Assembly: GCF_000719955.1 (NCBI RefSeq)
Contig: NZ_JOII01000023.1
Location: 27,416-91,415 of the forward strand
DNA length: 64,000 bases
Origin: Streptomyces albidoflavus
GTDB taxonomy: Bacteria > Actinomycetota > Actinomycetes > Streptomycetales > Streptomycetaceae
Direction: 5' to 3'
The translations under genes and the position numbers were made by a program. The first letter of the stretch is position 1, and each line of letters opens with the position of its first letter. Under the pieces are notes generated by a model that worked only from the letters and a program-made list of their open reading frames with translations, did not search any database and had not been told where the DNA came from. This document shows, one piece after another, positions 52,807-60,850 of the stretch.

Positions 52807-52973
52807 CCCTCCTCCTGGGGTGCCGTGCACGTGCCGCTCTGCTGGTGACGCTTGAGGAGAACGCGACAGTCGGTGCCCCTGCTGTAGTCACGTTCCCCGT
52901 TGGCCACCGCTTCGGCGAGCGCGAACTCCTGGCAGGTGTGGCAAGGGGCCGGACGCTCGGGTTCCACAGGCAT
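52803..52973 (-). CDS. small cysteine-containing protein, first gene of the PCMT operon
   Basis: 56 residues, starting MPVEPERPAPCHTCQEFALA. AGGAGCATTC precedes ATG 52973. Four cysteines (CHTC, TDC, GTC) may bind a metal. Such short proteins recur beside XRE/DUF397 pairs in Streptomyces. It is divergent from the XRE gene over 104 bp. No function is known. Confidence 0.65.
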   Translation of the reverse strand: MPVEPERPAPCHTCQEFALAEAVANGERDYSRGTDCRVLLKRHQQSGTCTAPQEEG

Positions 52974-52987
52974 GAATGCTCCTCTCT

Positions 52988-53003
52988 GTAGCCATTTCGC
53001 TAC
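52988..53003. promoter_or_regulatory. operator-like palindrome GTAGC-N6-GCTAC
   Basis: A perfect interrupted palindrome between the divergent starts at 52973 and 53078. A good candidate site for the adjacent XRE regulator, controlling both directions. Confidence 0.5.
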
Positions 53004-53077
53004 CGGGAGCGCACAGCTTGGCCTATCGTTCAGAGCGTCATCAACTGACGCAAAACGGCAGACGAGTTGGGTGCACC

Positions 53078-53908
53078 ATGGTCAACCGTAGAGAGCTGGA
53101 CCCCGAGCGGTCGCCGAGCGCGGCCTTCGGCGTGCTTCTCCGCAGGCTGCGCGACGAACGCGGCTGGACCCAGGATCAACTGGGCGAACACGTGGGCTGC
53201 TCGGGAGCCCACATCTCGGCGCTGGAAATTGGTCGACGTCCACCAACCCAGCGGCTCGCGGCAAGGTGTGACCAGGCGCTGGGTGCGCGTGGGCGCCTGG
53301 TGAGCCAGAGTCAGGCGGTCCGGCACACGGCGCTCATCGAGGGCTTTCCGCAGTACATCGGGTACGAAGAACGAGCCATGGAGGTGCGGTTGTACGAGGT
53401 CGGGGTGATACCCGGCTTGCTCCAGACTCAGGAGTACGCTTCGGCGCTCGGTGACAGTGCCGTGAGGCGAGGTGTGGTCACGAGGGATCAGGCCGACGAA
53501 CGCGTCGCGCTCATCGCCCGTCGGCAAGCCTGCATAGCTCGGGTACCGCCGCCGCTGATCTTCGTCGTGCTGGATGAGAGTTGCCTACGCCGTCCCATCG
53601 GTGACGCAGCTCTGATGGACGCCCAGTTCAACCGGCTTATCGAGTTCGCCGAGATGCCGAACACGGTCCTCCAGGTGGCCCCGTTCGACATCGGAGTCCG
53701 GCGTCCCATGACACTGCCGGTGACGTTGCTCACGATGCCTGACCGCTCGGTCATGTCGTATGCCGAGTCCGCCAACAGGGGCCATCTTGAACGAGATAGT
53801 GACTCAGTCCTGCCTCTTCTGACGGACTACCATCAGCTTCAGGCCGAGGCCCTGACGCGAGCGGCGTCCGTGGCCATGATCAGCCAGTTACGAAAGGGCA
53901 CATCGTGA
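53078..53908 (+). CDS. XRE-family regulator (HTH - DUF5753)
   Basis: 276 residues. N-terminal helix-turn-helix (LLRRLRDERGWTQDQLGEHVGCSGAHISALEIGRRPPTQRLAARCDQAL) then the DUF5753 domain (FPQYIGYEERAMEVRLYEVGVIPGLLQTQEYA). WhiJ/BldB-type locus: this kind of regulator is nearly always paired with a DUF397 gene, which follows by GTGA overlap. ATG 53078 is chosen as the first residue before the HTH. Codon use is less GC-extreme than the housekeeping genes, suggesting acquisition. Confidence 0.9.
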   Translation: MVNRRELDPERSPSAAFGVLLRRLRDERGWTQDQLGEHVGCSGAHISALEIGRRPPTQRLAARCDQALGARGRLVSQSQAVRHTALIEGFPQYIGYEERAMEVRLYEVGVIPGLLQTQEYASALGDSAVRRGVVTRDQADERVALIARRQACIARVPPPLIFVVLDESCLRRPIGDAALMDAQFNRLIEFAEMPNTVLQVAPFDIGVRRPMTLPVTLLTMPDRSVMSYAESANRGHLERDSDSVLPLLTDYHQLQAEALTRAASVAMISQLRKGTS

Positions 53909-54114
53909 CGAGTGAATCCCCCCGTTGGTTCAAGTCCTCGTACAGCGAGAACGGCGGCCAGTGCGTCGAGGTGGCCACCAACCTCGTCGCCACGGACGGC
54001 CTGGTTCCCGTCCGTGACTCCAAGGATCTGGCCGGGCCGGTGCTCGGCTTCCCCGCTGTCGCGTTCGCGTCCTTCGTGGGCGGGGTCAAGGACGGTGCGT
54101 TTCGGGCCGTCTGA
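53905..54114 (+). CDS. DUF397 protein, partner of the XRE regulator
   Basis: 69 residues with the family core RWFKSSYSENGGQCVEVA and VPVRDSKD. The GTG start overlaps the XRE stop (GTGA). DUF397 proteins antagonise or modulate the cognate XRE protein in known Streptomyces cases. Confidence 0.9.
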   Translation: MTSESPRWFKSSYSENGGQCVEVATNLVATDGLVPVRDSKDLAGPVLGFPAVAFASFVGGVKDGAFRAV

Positions 54115-54125
54115 TCGGTTCGGTG

Positions 54126-54168
54126 GAGGTCCCGCCGGCGCACCGGCAAGGTGCGTGGCGGGGCCTCT
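54126..54168 (+). terminator. XRE/DUF397 terminator
   Basis: GAGGTCCCGCC (54126-54136) pairs with GGCGGGGCCTC (54157-54167; one G-T pair) around a GCACC/GGTGC inner stem, then TTCG. Confidence 0.75.
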
Positions 54169-54239
54169 TCGTGTGCTCGGGGCGTGCCGGTGCGATTATT
54201 CGCTCGCCGCAGAGCACCCCGTAGGCCAGACTCCACGCG

Positions 54240-54758
54240 ATGACGACTCAACGAACCGACACCCCCGCCGCCTGGGACGAACGTACCCAGCTCACCACCT
54301 TCCTCGACTACGCGCGGGCCACCGCGGTCGCCAAGTGTGAGGGGGTGTCGGCCGAGGGCGCGGTGAAGGCGCCGTTGCCCGGCTCGCCGCTCATGACGCT
54401 CTGTGGGCTGATCAGCCATCTGCGGTGGGTCGAGTACTACTGGCTGGAGGAGGTGTTCCTCGACGGGGAGGAGGCCGGGCCGCTGGTCCATGCCACCGAG
54501 GAGGACCCCGACCCCGAGATGCGGACGGCGGTGGAGGTGCCGTTGCCGCAGCTGGTCGCGGAGTACGAGGAACAGAGCTCGCGGTTCCGGGAGCTCGTGG
54601 CCGGGCACAGCCTGGACGCGAAGGCGAAGCGGCCCATCCGGGACGGGCGGCACGTCGATCTGCGCTGGATTCTGCTCCACCTCGTCGAGGAGACCTCCCG
54701 GCACAACGGGCACCTGGACGTGGTGCGGGAACTGGTCGACGGGCGGGTGGGCTCCTAG
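54240..54758 (+). CDS. DinB/DUF664 family protein
   Basis: 172 residues. Four-helix-bundle DinB type with the metal-site histidines in ISHLRWVEYYWL and LLHLVEETSRHNGHLD. Members are putative mycothiol-dependent or other metal-dependent enzymes. The TAG stop is part of the CTAG that borders the following IS element, so the element sits exactly at the gene's end without changing the protein beyond the stop. Confidence 0.88.
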   Translation: MTTQRTDTPAAWDERTQLTTFLDYARATAVAKCEGVSAEGAVKAPLPGSPLMTLCGLISHLRWVEYYWLEEVFLDGEEAGPLVHATEEDPDPEMRTAVEVPLPQLVAEYEEQSSRFRELVAGHSLDAKAKRPIRDGRHVDLRWILLHLVEETSRHNGHLDVVRELVDGRVGS

Positions 54759-54776
54759 GGCGTGTATCGAAAGTGG
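54759..54776 (+). repeat. left inverted repeat of the IS5-type element
   Basis: GGCGTGTATCGAAAGTGG, preceded by CTAG at 54755-54758. Confidence 0.85.
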
Positions 54777-54803
54777 ATCTTGACCGTGGGATGATCTTGT
54801 TTC

Positions 54804-55678
54804 GTGGCACGTGGAGACCTGACGGACGCCCAATGGGCGGCGCTGGCACCGCTGTTGCCGAAGGGTGAAAAGCCCGGACGACCTGCGACGTGGGCCAGAC
54901 GGCAGCTGATCGACGGCATACGGTTCCGGGTCCGCACCGGCATCCCGTGGCGGGACCTGCCCGCCGAGTACGGGCCATGGGGCCGGGCGTACGACCTGTT
55001 CCGGCGCTGGCAACGGGATGGCACCTGGCATCGGATCTTCACCGACCTGCAGGCACGGGCGGACGCGCAAGAGCTGATCACCTGGGACATCAACGTCGAC
55101 TCCACGGTGGGCCGGGCCCACCAGCACGCCGCCGGGGCGAGGAAAAGGGGAGCTTCAGAAGGAGCCGCCCGGCGGCGTCGCCGTCGAGCCGGACGACCAC
55201 GGGCTCGGGCGCTCGCGCGGCGGCCTGGCCACCAAGCTGCACTTGGCCGTCGAACAGGGCCAGAAGCCCATGTCCATCGTGATCACGGCCGGGCAGGGGG
55301 GGCGATTCCCCGCAGTTCGAGCCCGTCCTGAACAAGATCCGTGTCCCGCGTCTTGGGCCGGGCAGGCCGCGCACCCGGCCCGATCGCGTGCGGGCCGACA
55401 AGGCGTACGCCTCCCGGAAGAACCGCGCTTACCTGCGGCGGCGCGGGATCCGCTGCACCATTCCGGACAAGGCAGACCAGGCCGGCAACCGCAAGAAACG
55501 CGGTTCGCACGGCGGCCGGCCGCCGAAGTTCGACCCACAGGACTACAAGGCTCGGCACGCGGTCGAGTGCGGCATCAATCGCCTCAAAAGGCACCGGGCC
55601 GTGGCCACGAGGTACGACAAGCTCGCGGTCCGCTACGAGGCGACCGTCCTCGTCGCGGCCATCAACGAGTGGCTGTGA
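54804..55678 (+). pseudogene. IS5-family transposase, two frameshifts
   Basis: The N-terminal part (from GTG 54804) has LTDAQWAALAPLLP and RTGIPWRDLPAEYGPWGRAYDLFRRWQRDGTW, then WDINVDSTV with the first catalytic Asp. At the AAAAGGGG run (55143-55150) the frame moves +1 (GELQKEPPGGVAVEPDDHG...), and at a seven-G run (55296-55302) it moves +1 again, after which [13 protein letters not shown] and the DDE end ([32 protein letters not shown]) follow. Both shifts are forward, unlike the usual -1 programmed frameshift of IS transposases, so it is probably inactive. Confidence 0.85.
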
Positions 55679-55687
55679 CTGACCACG

Positions 55688-56233
55688 TCACGATGGCGCT
55701 GCGTAACAGCGGATGGCCACCGTCTGGTGCGGACTCCACTGCTGGTCGACTGTGGCCATCAACTCCCAGCCCAGCCGCTCGTACAGGGCTGCCGCCGCGG
55801 CATCGGATGCGACGACGTCGAGCACCGGATGCAGGCCATGACGCCGCGCTTCCTCCACTGCCCGGCCGATCAGCAGTCCACCGATCCGATGTCCCCTCGC
55901 CTGCGGGGCGACGAACAGTCTGCTGACCACGGCGGTCATACCCCGCGTCGCCCCGTTCCGCTCGCTCCACAACATCGGGGCCAGATCGCCCTCGCCGCCT
56001 TGAGACAAACTGACATGCCCGACCAGGCCGCCTTCGAGTTCGGCAACCCAGGAGCCCAGCAGGGGAACGCGTGACAGCCACTCGCCGGGCCGATCCGGCC
56101 AGTTCACCGGATAGCCGTCGCGCGCATGGACCTCCGCCAGGACCCGCACGCACTCCTCCACATCGCCATCAGCCCTCTGCCGGACCCAGCGGCTCGGCCT
56201 CTCATCCGGCACCCCGGAGCACTCGATGTTCAC
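55688..56233 (-). CDS. GNAT acetyltransferase, passenger of the IS element
   Basis: 181 residues, complete: acetyl-CoA loop VSRLFVAPQARGHRIGGLLIGRAVEEARRHG, VLDVVASDAAAAALYERLGW. GGAG lies before ATG 56233. It is convergent with the transposase remnant (9 bp between stops) and within the inverted repeats. Similar stand-alone GNATs acetylate small molecules or protein N-termini; the substrate is not known, so a resistance role is only a possibility. Confidence 0.85.
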   Translation of the reverse strand: MNIECSGVPDERPSRWVRQRADGDVEECVRVLAEVHARDGYPVNWPDRPGEWLSRVPLLGSWVAELEGGLVGHVSLSQGGEGDLAPMLWSERNGATRGMTAVVSRLFVAPQARGHRIGGLLIGRAVEEARRHGLHPVLDVVASDAAAAALYERLGWELMATVDQQWSPHQTVAIRCYAAPS

Positions 56234-56270
56234 TCCGGCATAGAAACACAGGCCACAGAGTCACAACCAG

Positions 56271-56287
56271 CCACTTTCGATACACCC
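56271..56287 (-). repeat. right inverted repeat of the IS5-type element
   Basis: Read on the minus strand: GGGTGTATCGAAAGTGG, one base shorter than the left repeat, bordered by CTAG (56288-56291). Confidence 0.85.
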
Positions 56288-56331
56288 CTAGTGCTGTGCC
56301 CGCGAACGTTCACCGGGTTGGTCGCGATGTC

Positions 56332-56377
56332 CTCGATCGCTGGACGGTTGAATGGCCCAGACCGTCCGGCGATCGAG
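56332..56377. other. 17-bp near-perfect inverted repeat
   Basis: CTCGATCGCTGGACGGT (56332-56348) pairs with ACCGTCCGGCGATCGAG (56361-56377) with one G-T pair; 12-nt loop. Terminator or remnant repeat end; 45 bp outside the IS element. Confidence 0.5.
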
Positions 56378-56407
56378 TCCTTCTCGGGTCTCCCTCAGCG
56401 GGTGCAC

Positions 56408-56449
56408 CTTCATCCGCAGGGCGGATACGGTCCGCCGTAGCGGATGAAG
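56408..56449. promoter_or_regulatory. nested palindromes before the membrane protein gene
   Basis: CTTCATCCGC (56408-56417) pairs with GCGGATGAAG (56440-56449). Inside are GGCGGA/TCCGCC and TACGG-TCCG-CCGTA (56426-56439). Overlapping palindromes of this size fit a TetR-type operator; no TetR gene is adjacent, which may reflect the local rearrangement. Confidence 0.45.
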
Positions 56450-56450
56450 C

Positions 56451-56996
56451 GTGGCCGCCATGCCCAGGGCCAGCATGTACGTCATGACGACAGCGACCGC
56501 TCCTCTCCTCGCCTCCGCACCTGCGCCTGTCTGGGCTCGCCGCGTCGCCCACGCCATCGCTCTGTGCGCCGTCCCGTCCGGCCTGTGGCGCATCGCCATG
56601 GCATCCGGTGTCCATGTGGGCTACAGCGACCAGGTGCTGCGTGATGTCTTCGACATCCCAGGCTGGGGCATCGCATACGTCGTCGGCCTCTCCGTCCTCG
56701 CTGAGTTGGCCGCTATGTTTCCGCTGCTGCTCGTCAACGACCGGTGGAGGCCGCTGCACCCCAGGGTCCTCGCTCCGCTCGCCTGGACCGCCTCGGGCGT
56801 CCTGGTTCTGGTGGCACTGTGGCAACTCGTGGTCGCTTTCACCGTCGAGAGCCAGACGTACATGTCGAGCGGTACGGCACAGGCCGTCTGGGGGGTCGCC
56901 TTCGCCCCGCTGTTCGCCATCCCGGCCCTGATGACCGCGGTGACTTGGTCGTACACAAAGCGGCACCGGGCACGTCCCTGGACGCGGCGCAGGTAG
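56451..56996 (+). CDS. four-helix membrane protein, 3' end replaced by IS sequence
   Basis: 181 residues from GTG 56451; ATG 56460, 56475 and 56484 are other starts, and no ribosome site decides between them. About four membrane helices (VAHAIALCAVPSGLWRIAMA; GIAYVVGLSVLAELAAMFPLLLV; VLAPLAWTASGVLVLVALWQLVVAF; AVWGVAFAPLFAIPALMTAVTW). The last nine or so codons are antisense to the IS630 remnant, so the native C-terminus is probably lost. Function unknown. Confidence 0.65.
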   Translation: MAAMPRASMYVMTTATAPLLASAPAPVWARRVAHAIALCAVPSGLWRIAMASGVHVGYSDQVLRDVFDIPGWGIAYVVGLSVLAELAAMFPLLLVNDRWRPLHPRVLAPLAWTASGVLVLVALWQLVVAFTVESQTYMSSGTAQAVWGVAFAPLFAIPALMTAVTWSYTKRHRARPWTRRR

Positions 56997-57350
56997 GCGG
57001 CGGGTTTGCGGATCGACCAACGGGCCAAGGGCTGACCGGGCTTGGCGGGTGGGTGGTGGCCGTCGCCACGACGAAGTCCTCGTCATCAGGCTTGAGCAGG
57101 CGGGGACGGCCTCCCGCCCACCGTGGGTCCAAGCAGGCCAGACCGATCTCATTGAACCGGTGGATCACCTCCCGCATCGTGTCCTCGTCGGCCTGGACCA
57201 GCTGCGCGATCACCGGTACGCGGTTCCCGCCGGCGTACGCCGGCAGCATCATCGCCCGCCGGTAGCGCACCGAGCCCGGTACTGCCTCGGCGCACGATCT
57301 GCTGCAGCTTCTGCCCTTCCTGATCGGTCAGTCCGCGCACCCCGGCCCCG
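56966..57350 (-). pseudogene. IS630-family transposase remnant
   Basis: Only the N-terminal third survives, in three frames: LTDQEGQKLQQIVRRG, then RYRRAMMLPAYAGGNRVPVIAQLVQADEDTMREVIHRFNEIGLACLDPRWAGGRPRLLKPDDEDF, then RWSIRKPAAYLRRVQGRA. It ends abruptly inside the membrane-protein gene. No intact ends were found. Confidence 0.8.
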
Positions 57351-57374
57351 GCTGCCGCCGCCGGGAGTGCGCCC

Positions 57375-57689
57375 GTGCAGCGGGTCACCGAGGAGGAACT
57401 GCACAGGCATCCGCCCGGTTCCTCGCTCCGGGTGCGTGGGCCGCGACAGCTCAGCGCCGCCGCCTTCAGGCGCCCGGACCGTGACCCTCAGGCGGTCCAG
57501 CACAACGAGATGCTGGAGGACATGGGGCGCGCGGACCCGCAGGCCCGGCCCTGCTGGGACGGGCAGAACGCGCGGGACCACGTGCTGCTGGCCGCGACCT
57601 CGGCGCTCGGCCACGAGCGGCCTGCGGCGATCCGGCCTTCGCCGGCGGCCGGGGACACCGAGGGCAAACCGGGGCGCACTCCCCGGTGA
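57375..57689 (+). CDS. possible small gene or gene fragment
   Basis: 104 codons with near-complete G/C third positions in the part after about 57480 (HNEMLEDMGRADPQARPCWDGQNARDHVLLAATSALGHE). No family recognised. It may be what remains of a gene damaged by the IS insertions. Between it and the IclR gene (57690-57906) nothing else is supported. Confidence 0.25.
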   Translation: MQRVTEEELHRHPPGSSLRVRGPRQLSAAAFRRPDRDPQAVQHNEMLEDMGRADPQARPCWDGQNARDHVLLAATSALGHERPAAIRPSPAAGDTEGKPGRTPR

Positions 57690-57906
57690 TCGCCCGGATT
57701 CTGGACGGACCCTTCCGCTGAGCGGGACCGCTCGCTACATTCCCGGCAACGTACACGCCCCGTGGCAGCGTCGCCGCGGAGCGCAGCCGGTGCCTTGCGC
57801 TCGGCGGCCTCTGACGCGCGTCGCCGCTGGGACCGGCGCCGCCGCCCCACCCGGATGCCGCCGCACCTCACCACTGCCGCACCCTCACACCTAAGGAGTG
57901 GGCGTC

Positions 57907-58548
57907 GTGACCGCGGAGACTTCTCAGACGCTCGACCGGGGCCTCAGGGTCCTCAAGCTGCTCGCCGACACCGACCACGGCCTGACCGTCACCGAGCTGT
58001 CCAACAAGCTCGGCGTCAATCGCACGGTGGTCTACCGACTGCTGGCCACCCTCGAACAACACGCCCTCGTCAGACGCGACCTGGGCGGCCGGGCCCGGGT
58101 CGGGCTCGGGGTGCTGCGGCTCGGCCGCCAGGTCCACCCGCTGGTGCGCGAGGCGGCACTGCCCGCCCTGCGGTCGCTCGCCGAGGACATCGGCGCCACC
58201 GCCCACCTCACCCTGGTCGACGGCGCCGAGGCGCTGGCGGTCGCGGTGGTCGAGCCGACCTGGACCGACTACCACGTCGCCTACCGCACCGGCTTCCGGC
58301 ACGCCCTCGACCGGGGCGCGGCCGGCCGGGCCATACTCGCCGTCCGCCAGAACGAGCTGCCGGACCCCGGCTACACCCTCACCCAGGGCGAACTGGAGGC
58401 TGGGGCCTGCGGCGCCGCCGCCCCGCTGCTCGGGCTGACCGGGATCGAGGGCAGCGTCGGCGTGGTCATGCTGTCCGACGCCGTACCCGAGCGGGTCGGC
58501 CCCCGGGTCGTGGACGCGGCCCGCGAGGTCGCCGACGCGCTGCGCTGA
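57907..58548 (+). CDS. IclR-family transcriptional regulator
   Basis: 213 residues. N-terminal winged helix (TLDRGLRVLKLLADTDHGLTVTELSNKLGVNRTVVYRLLATLEQHALV) and an IclR-type effector domain (LRSLAEDIGATAHLTLVDGAEALAVAVVE), shorter than the usual 250. GTG 57907 lies 8 nt after AAGGAG; GTG 57898 overlaps that site. An ABC ATPase gene follows after 18 nt. Confidence 0.87.
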   Translation: MTAETSQTLDRGLRVLKLLADTDHGLTVTELSNKLGVNRTVVYRLLATLEQHALVRRDLGGRARVGLGVLRLGRQVHPLVREAALPALRSLAEDIGATAHLTLVDGAEALAVAVVEPTWTDYHVAYRTGFRHALDRGAAGRAILAVRQNELPDPGYTLTQGELEAGACGAAAPLLGLTGIEGSVGVVMLSDAVPERVGPRVVDAAREVADALR

Positions 58549-58566
58549 GCGGGGAAAGGGCTGCGG

Positions 58567-59388
58567 GTGCGGCTGGAAGGGGTCGGCAAGCGGTACGGCC
58601 TGCGGGGCGGCTGGGTGCTCCGGGGCGTGGACGTCGCGTGCCGGGCGGGGGAGACCGTCGCCGTCGTGGGCCGCAACGGCTCGGGCAAGTCGACGCTGCT
58701 GAGGCTCGCGGCCGGGCTCACCCGCCCCACCCGGGGCACGGTCACGGGACGGCCGCGCGTGGTCGGGTACGTACCGGACCGCTTCCCGCCCGCCGGGCGG
58801 ATGTCCGCCACCGCCTACCTGACCCACCTCGGCCGGGTCCGCGGACTGGGCACGGCACGGTCGGCCGCCCGCGCCGGCGAACTGCTGGACCGGCTGGCGC
58901 TCTCCGGCGACCGTGACGCGCCGCTCGCCACCCTCTCCAAGGGCAACGCGCAGAAGGTCGCCGTCGCCCAGGCCCTCCTCGTCCCGCCCGGCCTCCTGGT
59001 GCTCGACGAACCGTGGTCCGGCCTGGACGCCTCCGCCCACGAGGTCCTCGCCGGACTGCTCGCCGAGGTGGCCGCGAGCGGCGGGACGGTGCTCTTCACC
59101 GACCACCGCGAGTCGGTCGCCCGCACCCATGCCACCCGGAGCCTGCACGTGGCCGACGGGCGGGTCACGCCGTACGGGGAGAGCCGACCCCGCGACCTGG
59201 TGGACGTCCTCCTGGCCTGGCGGGGCTCCGGCCCCCGGCCCCCGGCGGCGCTTCCGGGCGTACGCGCCGAGCCCGGCCCGGACGGGGAACTCGCCCTGCG
59301 GGTCCCCCGGGAAGACGCCGACGCCCTGCTCCTCGCCGCCCTGCGCGAGGGCTGGTCGGTCGCCCGGGTGACGGAGGCCGCCCGGTGA
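58567..59388 (+). CDS. ABC transporter ATP-binding protein
   Basis: 273 residues. Walker A VGRNGSGKSTLLRL, signature LSKGNAQKVAVAQAL (SKGN in place of SGGQ, as in export ATPases of this type), Walker B LLVLDEPWSGLD. About 70 residues beyond the ATPase core. GGGAAAGGG precedes GTG 58567. It overlaps the next gene by GTGA. Confidence 0.9.
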   Translation: MRLEGVGKRYGLRGGWVLRGVDVACRAGETVAVVGRNGSGKSTLLRLAAGLTRPTRGTVTGRPRVVGYVPDRFPPAGRMSATAYLTHLGRVRGLGTARSAARAGELLDRLALSGDRDAPLATLSKGNAQKVAVAQALLVPPGLLVLDEPWSGLDASAHEVLAGLLAEVAASGGTVLFTDHRESVARTHATRSLHVADGRVTPYGESRPRDLVDVLLAWRGSGPRPPAALPGVRAEPGPDGELALRVPREDADALLLAALREGWSVARVTEAAR

Positions 59389-60041
59389 TCGCCCTCGTCC
59401 GCTGCACGGCCGCCACCCTGCTGCACAGCCAGCGTTACCTGGCCCCCGTCCTGCTCTTCACCGGCGTCCTCACCGTGCTGACCGTCAACGGGAGAGGCTC
59501 CCTCCCCTCCGCCTACGCCTCCTCGGCCGGAGCCCTCTTCCTCTGCGCGACCTGGCTGACCGTGGTGGTGACCGGCCTGGACGACCCGGCACGGCGGGCG
59601 ATCCTCGCGGTGAGCGCGGGCGGGGCGTGGAAGGTGCTGCTCGCCTCCGTCGCCACGGCGCTGGCCTGCTGCACCGCCCTGATGGTGCCGGGCCTGCTGC
59701 TGCCGCTGTGGACCGGCTCGTACGAGGTGACGCCGGCGGGCCTGCTGGTCGGCGCGGCGGCGCAGGCCACGGCGGCGCTCGCCGGGTGCGCCGTCGGTGT
59801 GCTCTGCTCCCCGCAGGTGCTGCCCCGGCCCGGGTACGCCCCGGCCGCCGCCCTCGGTCTCGTCCTGGCCGCTCTGTTCACGCAGGGCCTGCCGCCCGTC
59901 AACCGGCTCCTGCACCTCCTCTCGGCGGACACCGGCCCGGCGTCTCTACTGGCCCCTGTAGGCGGGCAGTTGGCCGTCGCGGCCCTGCTGCTCGCGGTGG
60001 CCACCGGCGTGGCCCACCAGGTAGGGGCGCGGCGGGGTTAG
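59385..60041 (+). CDS. ABC transporter membrane subunit
   Basis: 218 residues with about six membrane helices (YLAPVLLFTGVLTVLTV; ALFLCATWLTVVVTGL; WKVLLASVATALACCTALMV; and others). GTG 59385 overlaps the ATPase stop. A two-gene exporter; substrate unknown. The stop at 60039-60041 lies at the point where the truncated hydrolase gene begins. Confidence 0.83.
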   Translation: MIALVRCTAATLLHSQRYLAPVLLFTGVLTVLTVNGRGSLPSAYASSAGALFLCATWLTVVVTGLDDPARRAILAVSAGGAWKVLLASVATALACCTALMVPGLLLPLWTGSYEVTPAGLLVGAAAQATAALAGCAVGVLCSPQVLPRPGYAPAAALGLVLAALFTQGLPPVNRLLHLLSADTGPASLLAPVGGQLAVAALLLAVATGVAHQVGARRG

Positions 60042-60048
60042 TGGCCCT

Positions 60049-60840
60049 CGTGCCGTCTGCCACTGCCTGCTCCTCGAGACGGAGGCCGACGGGCTGGTCC
60101 TGGTCGACTCCGGTCTCGGCACCGCGGACCGGCACGATCCGGAGGGGCGCCTGGGCGCGGAGTGGGTGGCGTACGCCCAGCCCGCCCGGGACCCGGAGGA
60201 GAGCGCCCTGCGGCAGATCGTGCGGCTCGGCCTCGACCCCCGCGACGTGCGGCACCTCGTCCTCACCCACCTGCACCGGGACCACACCGGCGGACTGCCC
60301 GACTTCCCGGGCGCGCGGGTCCATGTGCACCCCGCCGAGTACCGCGCCGTCACCGACCCCGCCGACCCGCACCACCGGCACAGCCTGGACCGTTTCCTGC
60401 CGGCGCACCGGGCGCACGGCCCGCTGCTGACACCCGCTGTGGCGGACGGGAGCGCGGAATGGTTCGGCTTCCCGGGGGCGGCGCGGGTGGCGGGACTCGC
60501 CGGCGAGGTGCTGCTGGTGCCGCTGCCCGGCCACTCGGCGGGGCACGCGGGCGTCGCCGTCCGCGACGGGGCCGGCCGGTGGCTCCTGCACGCGGGCGAC
60601 GCGTACCTGTACCACGGCGAGATCGAGCGGACCCCGCCGTCGGCCCACCCCGCCTTCGCCCCGGTCCAGCAGGGGGCCCAGACCGACGCCGGGGCCGTCC
60701 GGGCCACGCGCGACCGGCTGCGCGCCCTGCGCCGCGACCACGGGGACCGGGTCACCGTCTTCAGCGCGCACGACCCCTGGGAGTGGGCCCGCCTCACGAC
60801 GCCCACGCCCCTGCCCGCGCCCGCGCACCCGGGCGACTAG
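60049..60840 (+). pseudogene. metallo-beta-lactamase-fold hydrolase, 5' end missing
   Basis: The frame from about 60049 matches MBL hydrolases from AVCHCLLLETEADGLVLVDSGLG through the zinc motif THLHRDHTGG, GHSAGHAGV, HAGDAYL and SAHDPWEW. A stop at 60022-60024 precedes it, and no ATG, GTG or TTG occurs in frame until GTG 60166, which would cut off the first strands. About 30 N-terminal residues are absent. It is either a truncated gene or translated from GTG 60166 as a 224-residue product of doubtful fold. Confidence 0.65.
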
Positions 60841-60843
60841 ATT
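60838..60843 (+). promoter_or_regulatory. -10 box of a leaderless transcript
   Basis: TAGATT overlaps the hydrolase stop and ends seven bases before GTG 60851. Confidence 0.5.
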
Positions 60844-60850
60844 GGGGCGC

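Larger units (their letters stand above)
54759..56287. mobile_element. IS5-type element carrying an acetyltransferase gene
   Basis: Terminal inverted repeats (54759-54776 and 56271-56287) are bordered by CTAG on both sides, the target type used by part of the IS5 family. Inside are a transposase gene broken by two frameshifts and, convergent to it, an intact GNAT gene. At about 1.53 kb it is roughly 0.6 kb longer than a transposase-only element. No third repeat copy is seen between the two genes. Confidence 0.82.

Noticed and set aside
55143..55302. Programmed frameshifting in the IS5-type transposase
   Set aside because: Two separate shifts, both in the +1 sense, are needed; known cases use one -1 shift. 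Decay is simpler.
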